From positions 1 through 64,000 of the forward strand of contig NZ_VFTC01000020.1 in NCBI RefSeq assembly GCF_007003975.1: a DNA stretch of 64,000 nucleotides. Reading direction: 5' to 3'. The notes beneath the pieces are model-generated. The model was not told where the DNA came from. It worked only from the letters and a program-made list of their open reading frames with translations, and searched no databases. Positions within the stretch are counted from its first letter, which is position 1, and each line of letters opens with the position of its first letter. The position numbers were made by a program, and so were the translations under genes. Below, piece by piece: positions 24,018 to 33,474 of this stretch. The DNA comes from Mesorhizobium sp. WSM4306 (GTDB lineage Bacteria; Pseudomonadota; Alphaproteobacteria; Rhizobiales; Rhizobiaceae).

Positions 24018-25111
24018 GCGGACAGACCTCCGAACAGCGTCGGCATGTCGAGCGGGCGGAAGCCGTAATGCGACAGCCAGCGCACATCGGCGTCGAAGAA
24101 GGCGCGCAAGTCCGGCATGCCGTATTTCAGCATGGCGATGCGGTCGATGCCCATGCCCCAGGCAAAGCCCTGATACTCGTCGGGATCGAGCCCGCCGGCG
24201 CGCAGCACATTGGGATGCACCATGCCGCAGCCGAGGATCTCCATCCAGTCGGTGCCTTCACCGAAGCGCACTTCGCCCGGCCGCGAGCGGTCGCACTGGA
24301 TGTCGACCTCGAGGCTTGGCTCGGTGAACGGGAAGAAGGACGGCCGGAAGCGCATCTTCACCTGCGGCACCTCGAAGAACGCCTTGCAGAACTCTTCCAG
24401 CACCCACTTCATGTTGGCGACATTGGCCGTCTTGTTGATCACCAGCCCCTCGACCTGATGGAACATCGGCGAGTGGGTGGCGTCCGAATCCTGCCGGTAG
24501 GTCTTGCCGGGGATAACGATGCGGATCGGCGGCTTCTGCTTCTCCATGGTGCGGATCTGCACGGGCGAGGTATGGGTGCGCAACAGCTTGCGCTCGCCCT
24601 TCTCGTCTGGCTGGAAGAAGAAGGTGTCGTGCATTTCGCGCGCCGGATGCCCCTCGGGGAAATTCAGCGCGGTGAAATTGTAATAGTCGCTCTCGACATC
24701 AGGCCCTTCGGCAATGGCGAAGCCGAGATCGCCGAAGATCGCCGCGATCTCGTCGATGACCTGGCTGATCGGATGGATGCGGCCGCGCTCGGCCGGCGAC
24801 TGGCGCACGGGGAGCGTGACGTCGACCTTCTCGGCCTCGAGACGTGCGGCTATCGCCACATCCTTCAGTTCCGCCTTGCGCTGGGTGAGCGCCTCGGTGA
24901 CGCGGTTCTTCAGCCCGTTGATCGCCGGCCCGTTCACCTGGCGCTCCTCCGCGCTCATGGCGCCCAGCGTCTTCAGCATTTCGGAGACGGAGCCCTTCTT
25001 GCCCAGCGCCGAGACGCGCACCGCCTCGATCGCGGCCTCGTCCGCGGCCGCCGCGATGTCGGCAAGCAACGAGCCTTCCAAGGCTTCAAGATTTCCAACA
25101 GTGGCGTTCAC
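24014..25111 (-). CDS. pheS: Phenylalanine-tRNA ligase alpha subunit
   Basis: The catalytic subunit of PheRS, 365 residues. The N-terminal coiled coil includes ALGKKGSVSEMLKTLGAMSAEERQ. The class II motifs follow: motif 1 at HPISQVIDEIAAIFGDLGFAIAEGPDVESDYYNF, motif 2 at RTHTSPVQIRTM...RIVIPGKTYRQDSDATHSPMFHQVEGLVI, and motif 3 at WGMGIDRIAMLKYGMPDLR. The GTG at 25111 is preferred since homology begins near residue 5 of it; an in-frame ATG lies 24 codons upstream. It is separated from rplT by a terminator, so it probably has its own promoter. Confidence 0.95.
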   Translation of the reverse strand: MNATVGNLEALEGSLLADIAAAADEAAIEAVRVSALGKKGSVSEMLKTLGAMSAEERQVNGPAINGLKNRVTEALTQRKAELKDVAIAARLEAEKVDVTLPVRQSPAERGRIHPISQVIDEIAAIFGDLGFAIAEGPDVESDYYNFTALNFPEGHPAREMHDTFFFQPDEKGERKLLRTHTSPVQIRTMEKQKPPIRIVIPGKTYRQDSDATHSPMFHQVEGLVINKTANVANMKWVLEEFCKAFFEVPQVKMRFRPSFFPFTEPSLEVDIQCDRSRPGEVRFGEGTDWMEILGCGMVHPNVLRAGGLDPDEYQGFAWGMGIDRIAMLKYGMPDLRAFFDADVRWLSHYGFRPLDMPTLFGGLSA

Positions 25112-25184
25112 GGCGAAGCTCTCTCGATCGGGCGACTGACACCATTTCGGTTCCATCGTCGCCATTTTGGTTACATCGGGCATA

Positions 25185-25218
25185 AGAAAAACCCGCGCCA
25201 GCCGTGCCAGCGCGGGTT
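25185..25218 (-). terminator. Rho-independent terminator of rpmI-rplT
   Basis: AACCCGCGC (25190-25198) pairs with GCGCGGGTT (25210-25218). On the minus strand the stem is followed by TTTCTTAT. It is 40 bases past the rplT stop and upstream of pheS. Confidence 0.85.
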
Positions 25219-25257
25219 CCCCAAATCAGAATTGCGTATGCTTGGGAAGCGCTGGTC

Positions 25258-25659
25258 TTAGGCGACAGCGCTTTCAAAAGCATTCGGCGTGGTGTTCTTC
25301 AAATATTCGAGCGCGACCTTGGCCTTGGCGACCAGCGCGGCGAATGCCTGCGGCTCGTGGATGGCCATGTCGGACAGGATCTTGCGATCGATTTCGATGC
25401 CTGCCTTGTTGAGGCCGTCGATGAAGCGGCCATAGGTCAGGCCATGCTCATGGGTCGCGGCGTTGATGCGCTGGATCCACAGCGCGCGGAACGAGCGCTT
25501 GCGGTTCTTGCGGTCGCGGTAAGCGTACTGCAGCGACTTCTCCACCGCCTGCTTGGCGATGCGGATGGTGTTCTTGCGGCGGCCGTAGAAGCCCTTGGCG
25601 GCTTTCAGGACCTTCTTGTGCTTGGCGTGCGAGGTGACGCCTCTTTTTACGCGTGCCAT
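25258..25659 (-). CDS. rplT: 50S ribosomal protein L20
   Basis: A 133-residue ribosomal protein starting MARVKRGVTSHAKHKKVLKAAKGFYGRRKNTIRIAKQAVEKSLQYAYRDRKNRKRSFRALWIQRINAA, unmistakable for L20. It binds 23S rRNA early in assembly and, in some bacteria, represses its own operon. It follows rpmI by 37 bases. Confidence 0.98.
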   Translation of the reverse strand: MARVKRGVTSHAKHKKVLKAAKGFYGRRKNTIRIAKQAVEKSLQYAYRDRKNRKRSFRALWIQRINAATHEHGLTYGRFIDGLNKAGIEIDRKILSDMAIHEPQAFAALVAKAKVALEYLKNTTPNAFESAVA

Positions 25660-25696
25660 GTCATGATCTCCTTAAAACGCTGTTCCGACCGAATGC

Positions 25697-25900
25697 TCAG
25701 AGGCCGTTCGGCAGAAAATTCTTGATGACCTTCTTGCCGTCCGGTTCAGCCAGAACCATCGTGCCGCGGGCATTTCGAATGAACTTGTTGGAACGCTTGA
25801 TCATGCCGTGACGCTTGCCGGCCGCAGCCGACAGGACTTTACCTGTACCTGTGATCTTGAACCGCTTCTTGGCGGCCGATTTGGTCTTCATCTTGGGCAT
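25697..25900 (-). CDS. rpmI: 50S ribosomal protein L35
   Basis: A 67-residue basic protein, MPKMKTKSAAKKRFKITGTGKV...GKRHGMIKRSN...RNARGTMVL, the normal L35 size. The frame is open further upstream, but the ATG at 25900 matches the universal MPKMKTK start. It forms a pair with rplT. infC, which normally precedes it, is separated here by a methyltransferase gene and about 180 bases, so the operon may be split. Confidence 0.97.
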   Translation of the reverse strand: MPKMKTKSAAKKRFKITGTGKVLSAAAGKRHGMIKRSNKFIRNARGTMVLAEPDGKKVIKNFLPNGL

Positions 25901-25977
25901 TTTGCTACTCCGTATTGGTGGCGCACAATCGCGCTTCTTGTTCGCTTCGGGCGGACCAAAAGCCCGAAAAGCAAATG

Positions 25978-26013
25978 AAACCGCCACGGCATGCCCTGCC
26001 GGGCGGTTTTTTT
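25978..26013. terminator. Terminator-like hairpin upstream of rpmI
   Basis: AAACCGCC (25978-25985) and GGCGGTTT (26002-26009) form a stem with a GC-rich inner loop, followed by a T-run on the plus strand and TTTCATTT on the minus strand. It lies between the methyltransferase stop and rpmI. It may end the upstream gene's transcript or act as a leader attenuator for rpmI-rplT. Confidence 0.5.
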
Positions 26014-26083
26014 GGAACGCGGTCCTATACGTCAAAGCAGGCGCGCGCGCAACACCCGAAGGGCTGCGACGCTCTGTCCGATA

Positions 26084-26722
26084 TCAAGGCAGCCGGAATA
26101 ATACCGGCAGAATACCCGACTGTTGAGCGCCGTCGATGGTCTCGAACACTGGCAGCGCCACCAGAAACACCAGCCCATCCAGCAAGGTGGTCAGCAAAAG
26201 CCGCGGCTTGAAGCTGCCGGTATCGCCTTCCTGGTAGAGCGACAGTTTGGGAAAGAAGCGCGGCACTCGCTCCAGATAGGCCTGGTAAGGGGCGCCGAGC
26301 ACTTGCTTGAGATATTTCTCTTCTCGCAGGATGACGATGTGGAAGGCGCCGGCGCACAAAAGCGCAAACAGGATGATGCCGGAGAACGAGCCGATCTGCG
26401 CTCCGACGCCGGCTGCCGCGACAGTCGAAAATACATAGAGCGGGTTGCGGGTGATCGAATAGGGCCCGCCGGTCACCACTTCGGAGGATTTGCGGCCGCC
26501 GATATAAAGTGTCGACCACAAGCGGCCGATAACGCCGAGGAAGATCAACAGCACGCCGAACATCTCGAGCGTCTCGTGCACCGGGGTCTCCGGCGGAAAA
26601 GTCGACTGGCCGAACAGCAGTGCGGCAAACAGCACCACCACCAGCACGGCAAGCACCATCCTGCGCATGTGCTGGTAACCGCCCAACTCCTTGACCGGCG
26701 CAGGATTGATTTCATTGGCCAT
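26084..26722 (-). CDS. Isoprenylcysteine carboxyl methyltransferase-like membrane protein
   Basis: A 212-residue membrane protein with about four to five hydrophobic helices. The conserved SAM-binding ICMT/PEMT signature reads GGPYSITRNPLYVFSTVAAAGVGAQIGSFSGII, then ILREEKYLKQVLGAPYQAYLERVPRFFP. Bacterial members methylate unknown small or lipid substrates. The ATG at 26722 begins MANEINPAPVKEL; longer frames upstream lack homology. It sits between infC and rpmI on the same strand, an atypical position. Confidence 0.85.
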   Translation of the reverse strand: MANEINPAPVKELGGYQHMRRMVLAVLVVVLFAALLFGQSTFPPETPVHETLEMFGVLLIFLGVIGRLWSTLYIGGRKSSEVVTGGPYSITRNPLYVFSTVAAAGVGAQIGSFSGIILFALLCAGAFHIVILREEKYLKQVLGAPYQAYLERVPRFFPKLSLYQEGDTGSFKPRLLLTTLLDGLVFLVALPVFETIDGAQQSGILPVLFRLP

Positions 26723-26869
26723 GTCGGGAATCCGATCGTGGAAAAGCTTCGCCGGCGATCGCAGCGTCTGCCAAGAAAACAGGCGTCCCGCCGATCGCCG
26801 GGACGCCGTGGGCCATGATTCAGGCGGATTTAGAGCGCGACACCCACGCCTGACCAGAACGTGATCCAA

Positions 26870-26970
26870 AGCAATTCCAGGAAAAGTGTGAAACGGTTTT
26901 CCGTCCGGAATTGCTTCAAAACAAAGAGATAGAGCGTTTCGCCGTTTCCATGAAACGATGAACCGCTCTA
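26870..26970. repeat. Short intergenic palindromic repeat (copy 1, upstream family A)
   Basis: GCAATTCCAGGAAAAGTGTG, then AAACGGTTTTCCGTCCGGAATTGC, followed by TTCAAAACAAAGAGATAGAGC. The same string with few changes occurs at 58672-58750. The first half folds on itself (GCAATTCC...GGAATTGC). The 3' end of the infC coding sequence (stop at 26968) touches the repeat's last bases. Confidence 0.8.
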
Positions 26971-27504
26971 GCGCGGCGCCAGCACCATCATCATCTGGCG
27001 GCCTTCGAGCTTCGGTTCGGCTTCGACCTTGGCGATGGTCGACACTTCCTCGCGCACCTTGTTCAGAAGCTGCATGCCGAGTTCCATATGCGCCATTTCG
27101 CGGCCGCGGAAGCGCAGCGTCAGCTTGACCTTGTCGCCTTCCTCGAAGAAGCGCCGCACGGCCTTCATCTTGGTCTCGTAGTCATGGCTGTCGATGTTCG
27201 GGCGCATCTTGATCTCCTTGATCTCGATGACCTTCTGGTTCTTGCGCGCTTCGGCCGCCTTCTTCTGGTTGGCGTATTTCAGTTTGCCGAGATCGAGGAT
27301 TTTTACGACGGGCGGCACCGCGTTGGGCGATATCTCGACCAGATCGAGCCCGGCCTCTTCGGCGAGCAGCAATGCGTCGTTGATGGAGACATCGCCTCGG
27401 TTCTGGCCTTCGGCGTCGATGAGCTGGACCCGGGGAACCCGGATATCACGGTTGGAGCGCGGGCCATCCTTGGTGGGCGCCGCTGCTTTGAAAGGTCTGC
27501 GAAT
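26968..27504 (-). CDS. infC: Translation initiation factor IF-3 (probable ATT start)
   Basis: Controls start-codon choice and 30S subunit recycling. The N domain reads RDIRVPRVQLIDAEGQNRGDVSINDALLLAEEAGLDLVEISPNAVPPVVKILDLGKLKYANQKKAAEARKNQ. The C domain has VIEIKEIKMRPNIDSHDYETKMKAVRRFFEEGDKVKLTLRFRGREMAH. The open frame has an upstream ATG at 27600, but IF-3 homology starts at IRRPFKAAAPTKDG. A perfect AAGGAG lies nine bases before an ATT at 27504. Initiation at ATT gives 178 residues, the usual length, and would allow the autogenous control known for E. coli infC. Confidence 0.93.
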   Translation of the reverse strand: MRRPFKAAAPTKDGPRSNRDIRVPRVQLIDAEGQNRGDVSINDALLLAEEAGLDLVEISPNAVPPVVKILDLGKLKYANQKKAAEARKNQKVIEIKEIKMRPNIDSHDYETKMKAVRRFFEEGDKVKLTLRFRGREMAHMELGMQLLNKVREEVSTIAKVEAEPKLEGRQMMMVLAPR

Positions 27505-27737
27505 GGTCGTGGTCTCCTTGGCCGTTTCGTTCAGGGTTTCAAATCTAGAAATATTCAGGACGCGCCAATGTGGTGAGCGCGCGGGCGGAGTCAATAGCAC
27601 AGCGCCAACGGAAAATCACCCTGAACGCGGGCCTGCACCAAACAAAGGATATAGCGGGCACTTTCCGCCTCGCCTTTGCCTGTGCCAAAAGACCGGCGAG
27701 GAAAATCAGGCCCCACAACCAGGATTGCCAGATCGCC

Positions 27738-28508
27738 ATGACCGCGACCACCCCAACCCTGCTGGATGTCGAGGGAACGAGCATTGCGGTGCGCCATGAG
27801 GCGGGCGCGACGCCCGGCATCGCCTGGCTCGGCGGCTACAAATCCGACATGCTGGGCACGAAGGCGCAGACGCTGTCTGATTGGGCAGCCGGCGAAGGCC
27901 GAGCTTTCCTGCGTCATGACTATTCCGGCCATGGCGAATCCGGCGGCGCCTTTGCCGACGGCACCATCTCGAAATGGCTCGGCGAGAGCCTCGCCGTCTT
28001 CCGGCGTTTCACCAAGGGCAAGCAGATCTTGGTCGGCTCCTCGATGGGCGCCTGGATTGCGTTGCGCATGGTGCAGGAGCTGCGCAAGGCGGGTGACAGC
28101 ACGATCGTTGGCTTGGTGCTCCTGGCGCCGGCGCCGGATTTCACCAACGAGCTGGTCGAGCCGGCGCTGACTGCAGCGCAAAAGCGCGACCTCAAGAAGA
28201 AGGGTTTCTTCGAGGAACCGTCAGACTACTCCGCCGAGCCTTACATCTACACACGCGCGCTGATCGAGGACGGCAGGGCTAACCGCGTCATGACCGGGCC
28301 GATCGACACCCATTGCCCTGTCCACATTCTGCAGGGTCTGGCCGATGCCGACGTGCCGGCAAGCCATGCGCTGAAGTTGGTCTCCCTGCTGCCGGCCGAC
28401 GACGTCACTTTGTCGCTCATCCCCGATGGCGATCATCGCCTGTCGCGGCCGCAGGACCTCGACATGCTGCTGAGGGCCGTGGGCGACATGGTCCGGCGGG
28501 CGGGTTAG
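27738..28508 (+). CDS. Alpha/beta hydrolase
   Basis: A 256-residue serine hydrolase. WLGGYKSDMLGTKAQTLSDWAAGEGRAFLRHDYSGHGESGG is typical of the ABHD10-like group. The nucleophile elbow is ILVGSSMGAWIALRM (Ser in GSSMG), with probable acid Asp in LQGLADADVP and the His in IPDGDHRLSRP. The substrate is unknown; ABHD10 relatives remove acyl groups. The ATG at 27738 was chosen because homology starts just after it. It is six bases upstream of the BenE-type transporter gene, so they are probably co-transcribed. Confidence 0.88.
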   Translation: MTATTPTLLDVEGTSIAVRHEAGATPGIAWLGGYKSDMLGTKAQTLSDWAAGEGRAFLRHDYSGHGESGGAFADGTISKWLGESLAVFRRFTKGKQILVGSSMGAWIALRMVQELRKAGDSTIVGLVLLAPAPDFTNELVEPALTAAQKRDLKKKGFFEEPSDYSAEPYIYTRALIEDGRANRVMTGPIDTHCPVHILQGLADADVPASHALKLVSLLPADDVTLSLIPDGDHRLSRPQDLDMLLRAVGDMVRRAG

Positions 28509-28514
28509 GCAAGA

Positions 28515-29699
28515 ATGCGCATTTCCATCCCGATATCCGCCTTTGTCGCGGCAATCGTCGGCTTCGGCGGCACGCTGGCCGTCGTCATTGCCGCCGCCAA
28601 GGCGGTTGGCGCCACCCAGGCCGAGACCGCGAGCTGGGTGACGGCGCTGTGCCTGGCGATGGCGATCGAGTGCCTGTGGCTGTCCTGGCGCACGAAGATG
28701 CCCATCATCACCGCCTGGTCGACCCCGGGCCTGGCGCTGATGGCGGCATCGAGCCGCTTTACCATGGCCGATGCGGTTGGTGCCTTCATCGTCACCGGCA
28801 TCCTGTTGATCGCCACCGGCCTGTTCAAGCCCCTGACCCAACTGATCGCCAAAATACCAGCCTCTGTCGCCTCAGGCATGCTGGCCGGCATTGTCGTCAC
28901 CTTCGCGTTCAATGCCATCAAAACCATTCCCGTCGACCCGTGGCTGATCCTGCCGCTGATTGCGGCCTTCTTCGTCATCCGCCTGTTCGACCCGGCGCTG
29001 TCGGTGCTGGCGGTGCTGATCGGCGGCGGCATTGCCGCCTTCCTCACCGGCCGTGTCGGCGGCCTGCCGGCGCCGGAACTGTCGACATTGACGCTGATTG
29101 CGCCGCATTTCAGCGCCGCGGCTATCATCGGCCTGGCGCTGCCACTCTACCTCGTCACCATGGCTTCGCAAAATCTGTCGGGCCTCGCCGTGCTGCGCGC
29201 CGCCGGCTATCACCCCGAACCTGGCCCGCTGATCGGCGTCACCGGCCTGTTCTCGCTGCTGTCGGCGCCGTTTGGCGGCTCGACCACCAATCTGGCGGCG
29301 ATCTCGGCGGCGATCTGCACCGGGCCGGATGTCCATCCCGATCCCGCCGAGCGCTGGAAGACCGGCCCGTTCTATGCGCTCGCCTATCTTGTCTTCGCGA
29401 TTTTCGGCGCCTCGCTGGTGGCGATCTTTGCCGTGCTGCCGCAGAGCCTGATCGTGCTGGTCGCCGGCCTGGCGCTGATGGGCTCGCTCGCCAACGCGCT
29501 GTCGATCGCGCTCAAGGAAGAAAGCGAGCGCATGGCCGCCACGCTGACCTTCGTGGTCACCGCTTCAGGGCTGACCTTGTTCGGCGTCGGCGCCGCCTTC
29601 TGGGGCCTGGTCGCCGGCCTGGTCGTGCTTTTCCTCGAATCGCTCAAAAAGCGACAATCATTTCAGCCCCTTGTCCGGTTTTGGCGGACATTGTCTTGA
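28515..29699 (+). CDS. BenE family benzoate/H+ symporter-like transporter
   Basis: A 394-residue inner-membrane protein with about ten to twelve helices. It begins MRISIPISAFVAAIVGFGGTLAVVIAAAKAVGATQAETASWVTALCLA. Characteristic BenE sequences include MPIITAWSTPGLALMA, GIVVTFAFNAIKTIP, LPLYLVTMASQNLSGLAVLRAAGY and APFGGSTTNLAAISAAIC. BenE imports aromatic acids such as benzoate with protons; the true substrate here is not tested. It lies six bases after the hydrolase gene. Confidence 0.9.
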   Translation: MRISIPISAFVAAIVGFGGTLAVVIAAAKAVGATQAETASWVTALCLAMAIECLWLSWRTKMPIITAWSTPGLALMAASSRFTMADAVGAFIVTGILLIATGLFKPLTQLIAKIPASVASGMLAGIVVTFAFNAIKTIPVDPWLILPLIAAFFVIRLFDPALSVLAVLIGGGIAAFLTGRVGGLPAPELSTLTLIAPHFSAAAIIGLALPLYLVTMASQNLSGLAVLRAAGYHPEPGPLIGVTGLFSLLSAPFGGSTTNLAAISAAICTGPDVHPDPAERWKTGPFYALAYLVFAIFGASLVAIFAVLPQSLIVLVAGLALMGSLANALSIALKEESERMAATLTFVVTASGLTLFGVGAAFWGLVAGLVVLFLESLKKRQSFQPLVRFWRTLS

Positions 29700-29774
29700 A
29701 TCGCCGATTTCTCCATCCCATCTCGAATCCACGCAGCCGTTCTTGGCTGTCTCCAACCGAAGGAATGGGAGAAA

Positions 29775-30260
29775 ATGAACACATCCGCATTGATCCGCCC
29801 GGCCTGGACGCCGGCGACCATCGCGCTGATGGTGATCGGCTTCATGGTGTTCTGGCCGCTTGGCTTCGCCATGCTCGCCTACATCATCTGGGGCGACCGG
29901 CTTGACGGCTTCAAGCGCGACGTCAACCGCGCCACCGACGGCATCTTCGCCGGCTGCCGCCGCGGTTCCGACAAGGCCGCGCGTTGGGGCCATGGTTCGG
30001 CTCGCACCGGCAACGTCGCTTTCGACGACTGGCGCGAGAAGGAACTCGAACGCCTCGCCGAAGAGCGCCGCAAACTCGACGAGATGCTGAGCGAATTCGA
30101 CGACTATGCCCGCGAATTGCGCCGCGCCAAGGACCAGGACGAGTTCGACCGCTTCATGGCCAAACGCAACAAGTCGACGGCACCGACGACCACGGGCACG
30201 ACCGAAGCGACCAAGCCCGCGACCCCCAAGCGCAAGGGCCCGAACCTGCTTGACGACTGA
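29775..30260 (+). CDS. DUF2852 domain protein
   Basis: A 161-residue protein with one or two hydrophobic segments near the N-terminus (ATIALMVIGFMVFWPLGFAMLAYIIWGDRL). A charged stretch of probable coiled coil follows (DDWREKELERLAEERRKLDEMLSEFDDYARELRRAKDQDEFDRFMAKR). The tail is Thr/Pro-rich. It matches the Rhizobiales DUF2852 family, whose function is unknown. The ATG is preceded by GGGAGAAA. A clear terminator follows, so it is probably monocistronic. Confidence 0.82.
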   Translation: MNTSALIRPAWTPATIALMVIGFMVFWPLGFAMLAYIIWGDRLDGFKRDVNRATDGIFAGCRRGSDKAARWGHGSARTGNVAFDDWREKELERLAEERRKLDEMLSEFDDYARELRRAKDQDEFDRFMAKRNKSTAPTTTGTTEATKPATPKRKGPNLLDD

Positions 30261-30288
30261 GATCCTGCGACAGGTCTCGGCATGACAG

Positions 30289-30322
30289 ACGGCGTCGCGC
30301 AAGCGGCGCCGTTTCTTTTTTG
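30289..30322 (+). terminator. Rho-independent terminator after the DUF2852 gene
   Basis: ACGGCGTCGC (30289-30298) pairs with GCGGCGCCGT (30303-30312), one G-T wobble, around a GCAA tetraloop, followed by TTCTTTTTTG. Confidence 0.85.
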
Positions 30323-30379
30323 TTCTCTTTTCGCGTTCCCTCTACTGGTCGTTTTCCTCGAATCGCGTATCGTTCAGCC

Positions 30380-31138
30380 ATGTCCTTCGGCTTCTTTCGC
30401 AACCTGGCCAAACCAAAGTCCTCGCCCGTCGAAGAGCGAGAGCATGTCGTTGCCGGCCGCACGCTGCCGCTCAGGATCGTCGAGAGCGCCCGGGCACGGC
30501 GGCTGACGCTGCGCATCGATTCCGGCGGCCAGGGCCTGCGCATCACCGTGCCGCCGGGCCTGCGACGCGGCGAGGTGGAAAAGTTCCTGCATCGCCACCA
30601 GGACTGGCTGGAGCAGCGGCTGGCCAAGGTGCCGACACGGCCGCAGGTGCGCCCCGGCATAAAGGTCCCGATCCGCGGCGTGGCGCATCGCATCGTCCAT
30701 GAACCGTCGAAGCGCGGCACTGTTTCCTTGTCGCGCGACGAGCGCGGCCCGCTGCTGATCGTGCATGGCGAGCGCATCCATCTGCCGCGCCGCATCGCCG
30801 ATTTCCTCAAGCGCGAGGCCAAGAAGGAGATCGAGAAGCTGGTGGTCAAGCACACCGAGGCGCTCGGCAAGCGCGCCAAGGCGATCCGCTTCAAGGACAC
30901 GTCGAGTCGCTGGGGCTCCTGCACCTCCGAAGGCAACCTGTCCTTCTCCTGGCGCATCATGATGGCGCCGACACCGGTGATAAACTACCTCGTCGCGCAT
31001 GAAGTGGCGCATCTCAAGGAGATGAACCACGGCCCGAAATTCTGGAAACTGTGCGAACAGCTCTGCCCCGACACCGACCGCTGCAAGGACTGGCTGAAGC
31101 GCAATGGCGGTGCGCTGCAGGCGATCGTGTTCGATTGA
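30380..31138 (+). CDS. M48-like metallopeptidase (YgjP/DUF45, SprT-related)
   Basis: A 252-residue zinc-dependent peptidase-like protein. RLTLRIDSGGQGLRITVPPGLRRGEVEKFLHRHQDWLEQRL and SSRWGSCTSEGNLSFSWRIMMAPTPVINYLVAHEVAHLKEMNHGPKFW contain the HExxH zinc site and the third-ligand region of DUF45 proteins. It is likely cytoplasmic. The bacterial YgjP group has no firmly established physiological substrate. The ATG at 30380 is chosen over an upstream one because the matching region begins soon after it. Confidence 0.88.
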   Translation: MSFGFFRNLAKPKSSPVEEREHVVAGRTLPLRIVESARARRLTLRIDSGGQGLRITVPPGLRRGEVEKFLHRHQDWLEQRLAKVPTRPQVRPGIKVPIRGVAHRIVHEPSKRGTVSLSRDERGPLLIVHGERIHLPRRIADFLKREAKKEIEKLVVKHTEALGKRAKAIRFKDTSSRWGSCTSEGNLSFSWRIMMAPTPVINYLVAHEVAHLKEMNHGPKFWKLCEQLCPDTDRCKDWLKRNGGALQAIVFD

Positions 31139-31204
31139 GCCGCTAGCGCAAGTTTGGGATTGGCATAGCCATCTCAAGGTGTGGTTGGCCCGCCCTAGAA
31201 GTAA

Positions 31205-31423
31205 TCAATCGTCATTCGCCGCATTCAACTCCTCCGGCCGCAAGCCCTCGTCGCCATGGCGCGGCCATGGCAGGAAATTCCGCTCGAACGCATCGCTGCC
31301 GAAATAATCCAGCGCCCGGTGCGCCTCGGCGCCGTTGAAGGCCGCCTTGTCCATCAGATGCGCGATCACCTCGCGCGCCTGCGCCATCTTCTGCTTGAGT
31401 TGGGCGACGGTTTCGTCTGCCAT
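31205..31423 (-). CDS. Small hypothetical protein
   Basis: A 72-residue acidic protein: MADETVAQLKQKMAQAREVIAHLMD, then NGAEAHRALDYFGSDAFERNFLPWP and a charged tail. No family name comes to mind. A good Shine-Dalgarno (GGGAG seven bases before the ATG) and codon use like its neighbours suggest it is real. It lies alone on the minus strand between the metallopeptidase and trpF. The N-terminal half is probably helical. Confidence 0.65.
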   Translation of the reverse strand: MADETVAQLKQKMAQAREVIAHLMDKAAFNGAEAHRALDYFGSDAFERNFLPWPRHGDEGLRPEELNAANDD

Positions 31424-31533
31424 GATCTTGCTCCCGCCTGCATTGCTTCAGAAGAAGGTAGCGCGTTCCGCCCGAGTGGCAAACAGCACGCTTTTTCTCG
31501 ACTCTCGGCGCTTTTCGTGCCAATCCCCGCGCC

Positions 31534-32193
31534 ATGGCGCTCGACATCAAGATCTGCGGGTTGAAGACCGATGAGGCAATGGCCGCGGCATTGGCCGGCG
31601 GCGCCAGCCATGTCGGCTTCATCTTCTTTGCCAAGAGCCCGCGCTATGTCGAGCCGGCGGAAGCCGGCCGCCTGCGCCAGGCGGCGATCGGCAAGGCCAA
31701 GGCGGTTGCGGTCACGGTCGATGCCGATGACGCGTTTCTGGACGAGATTGTCGAAAAGATGCGCCCCGACATGCTGCAGCTGCATGGCGCTGAAACGCCC
31801 GCGCGGGTGGCCGAAGTGAAAGGCCGCTACGGCCTGCCGGTGGTGAAGGTTTTTTCCGTCAGCGAGGCCGCCGATCTCGACAGGTTAAAGCCTTTCATCG
31901 GCATTGCCGACCGTTTCATGTTCGATGCCAAGCCGCCAAAAGGATCGCAACTGCCGGGCGGCAATGGTGTTGCCTTCGACTGGCGCATTCTGGCCGGCCT
32001 TGACGCCGGGCTCGATTACATGCTTTCCGGTGGGCTCAACGCCGCCAATATCGGCGACGCCTTGAGGTCAGCCAATCCGCCCGCAATAGACATTTCGTCG
32101 GGCGTGGAAAGCGCTCCGGGCGTCAAGGATCCGGCGCTGATCGAGCAGTTTTTCCGGGCCGTCAGGGCCGCGCGCGACGACCGCGCCGCCTGA
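31534..32193 (+). CDS. trpF: Phosphoribosylanthranilate isomerase
   Basis: Catalyses the Amadori rearrangement of N-(5-phosphoribosyl)anthranilate to CdRP in tryptophan synthesis. The 219-residue TIM barrel begins LDIKICGLKTDEAMAAALAGGASHVGFIFFAKSPRYV, where the Cys (KICG) is the general base and an Asp is the acid (FMFDAKPPKGSQLPGGNG). The C-terminal phosphate-binding site is YMLSGGLNAANIGDAL...DISSGVESAPGVKD. It is the first gene of the trpF-trpB-trpA-accD-folC run and lies 28 bases before trpB. Confidence 0.96.
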   Translation: MALDIKICGLKTDEAMAAALAGGASHVGFIFFAKSPRYVEPAEAGRLRQAAIGKAKAVAVTVDADDAFLDEIVEKMRPDMLQLHGAETPARVAEVKGRYGLPVVKVFSVSEAADLDRLKPFIGIADRFMFDAKPPKGSQLPGGNGVAFDWRILAGLDAGLDYMLSGGLNAANIGDALRSANPPAIDISSGVESAPGVKDPALIEQFFRAVRAARDDRAA

Positions 32194-32221
32194 ATAATTC
32201 TTTCGAACCAGGAGATCGGCG

Positions 32222-33472
<1,251 letters not shown>

Positions 33473-33474
33473 TC

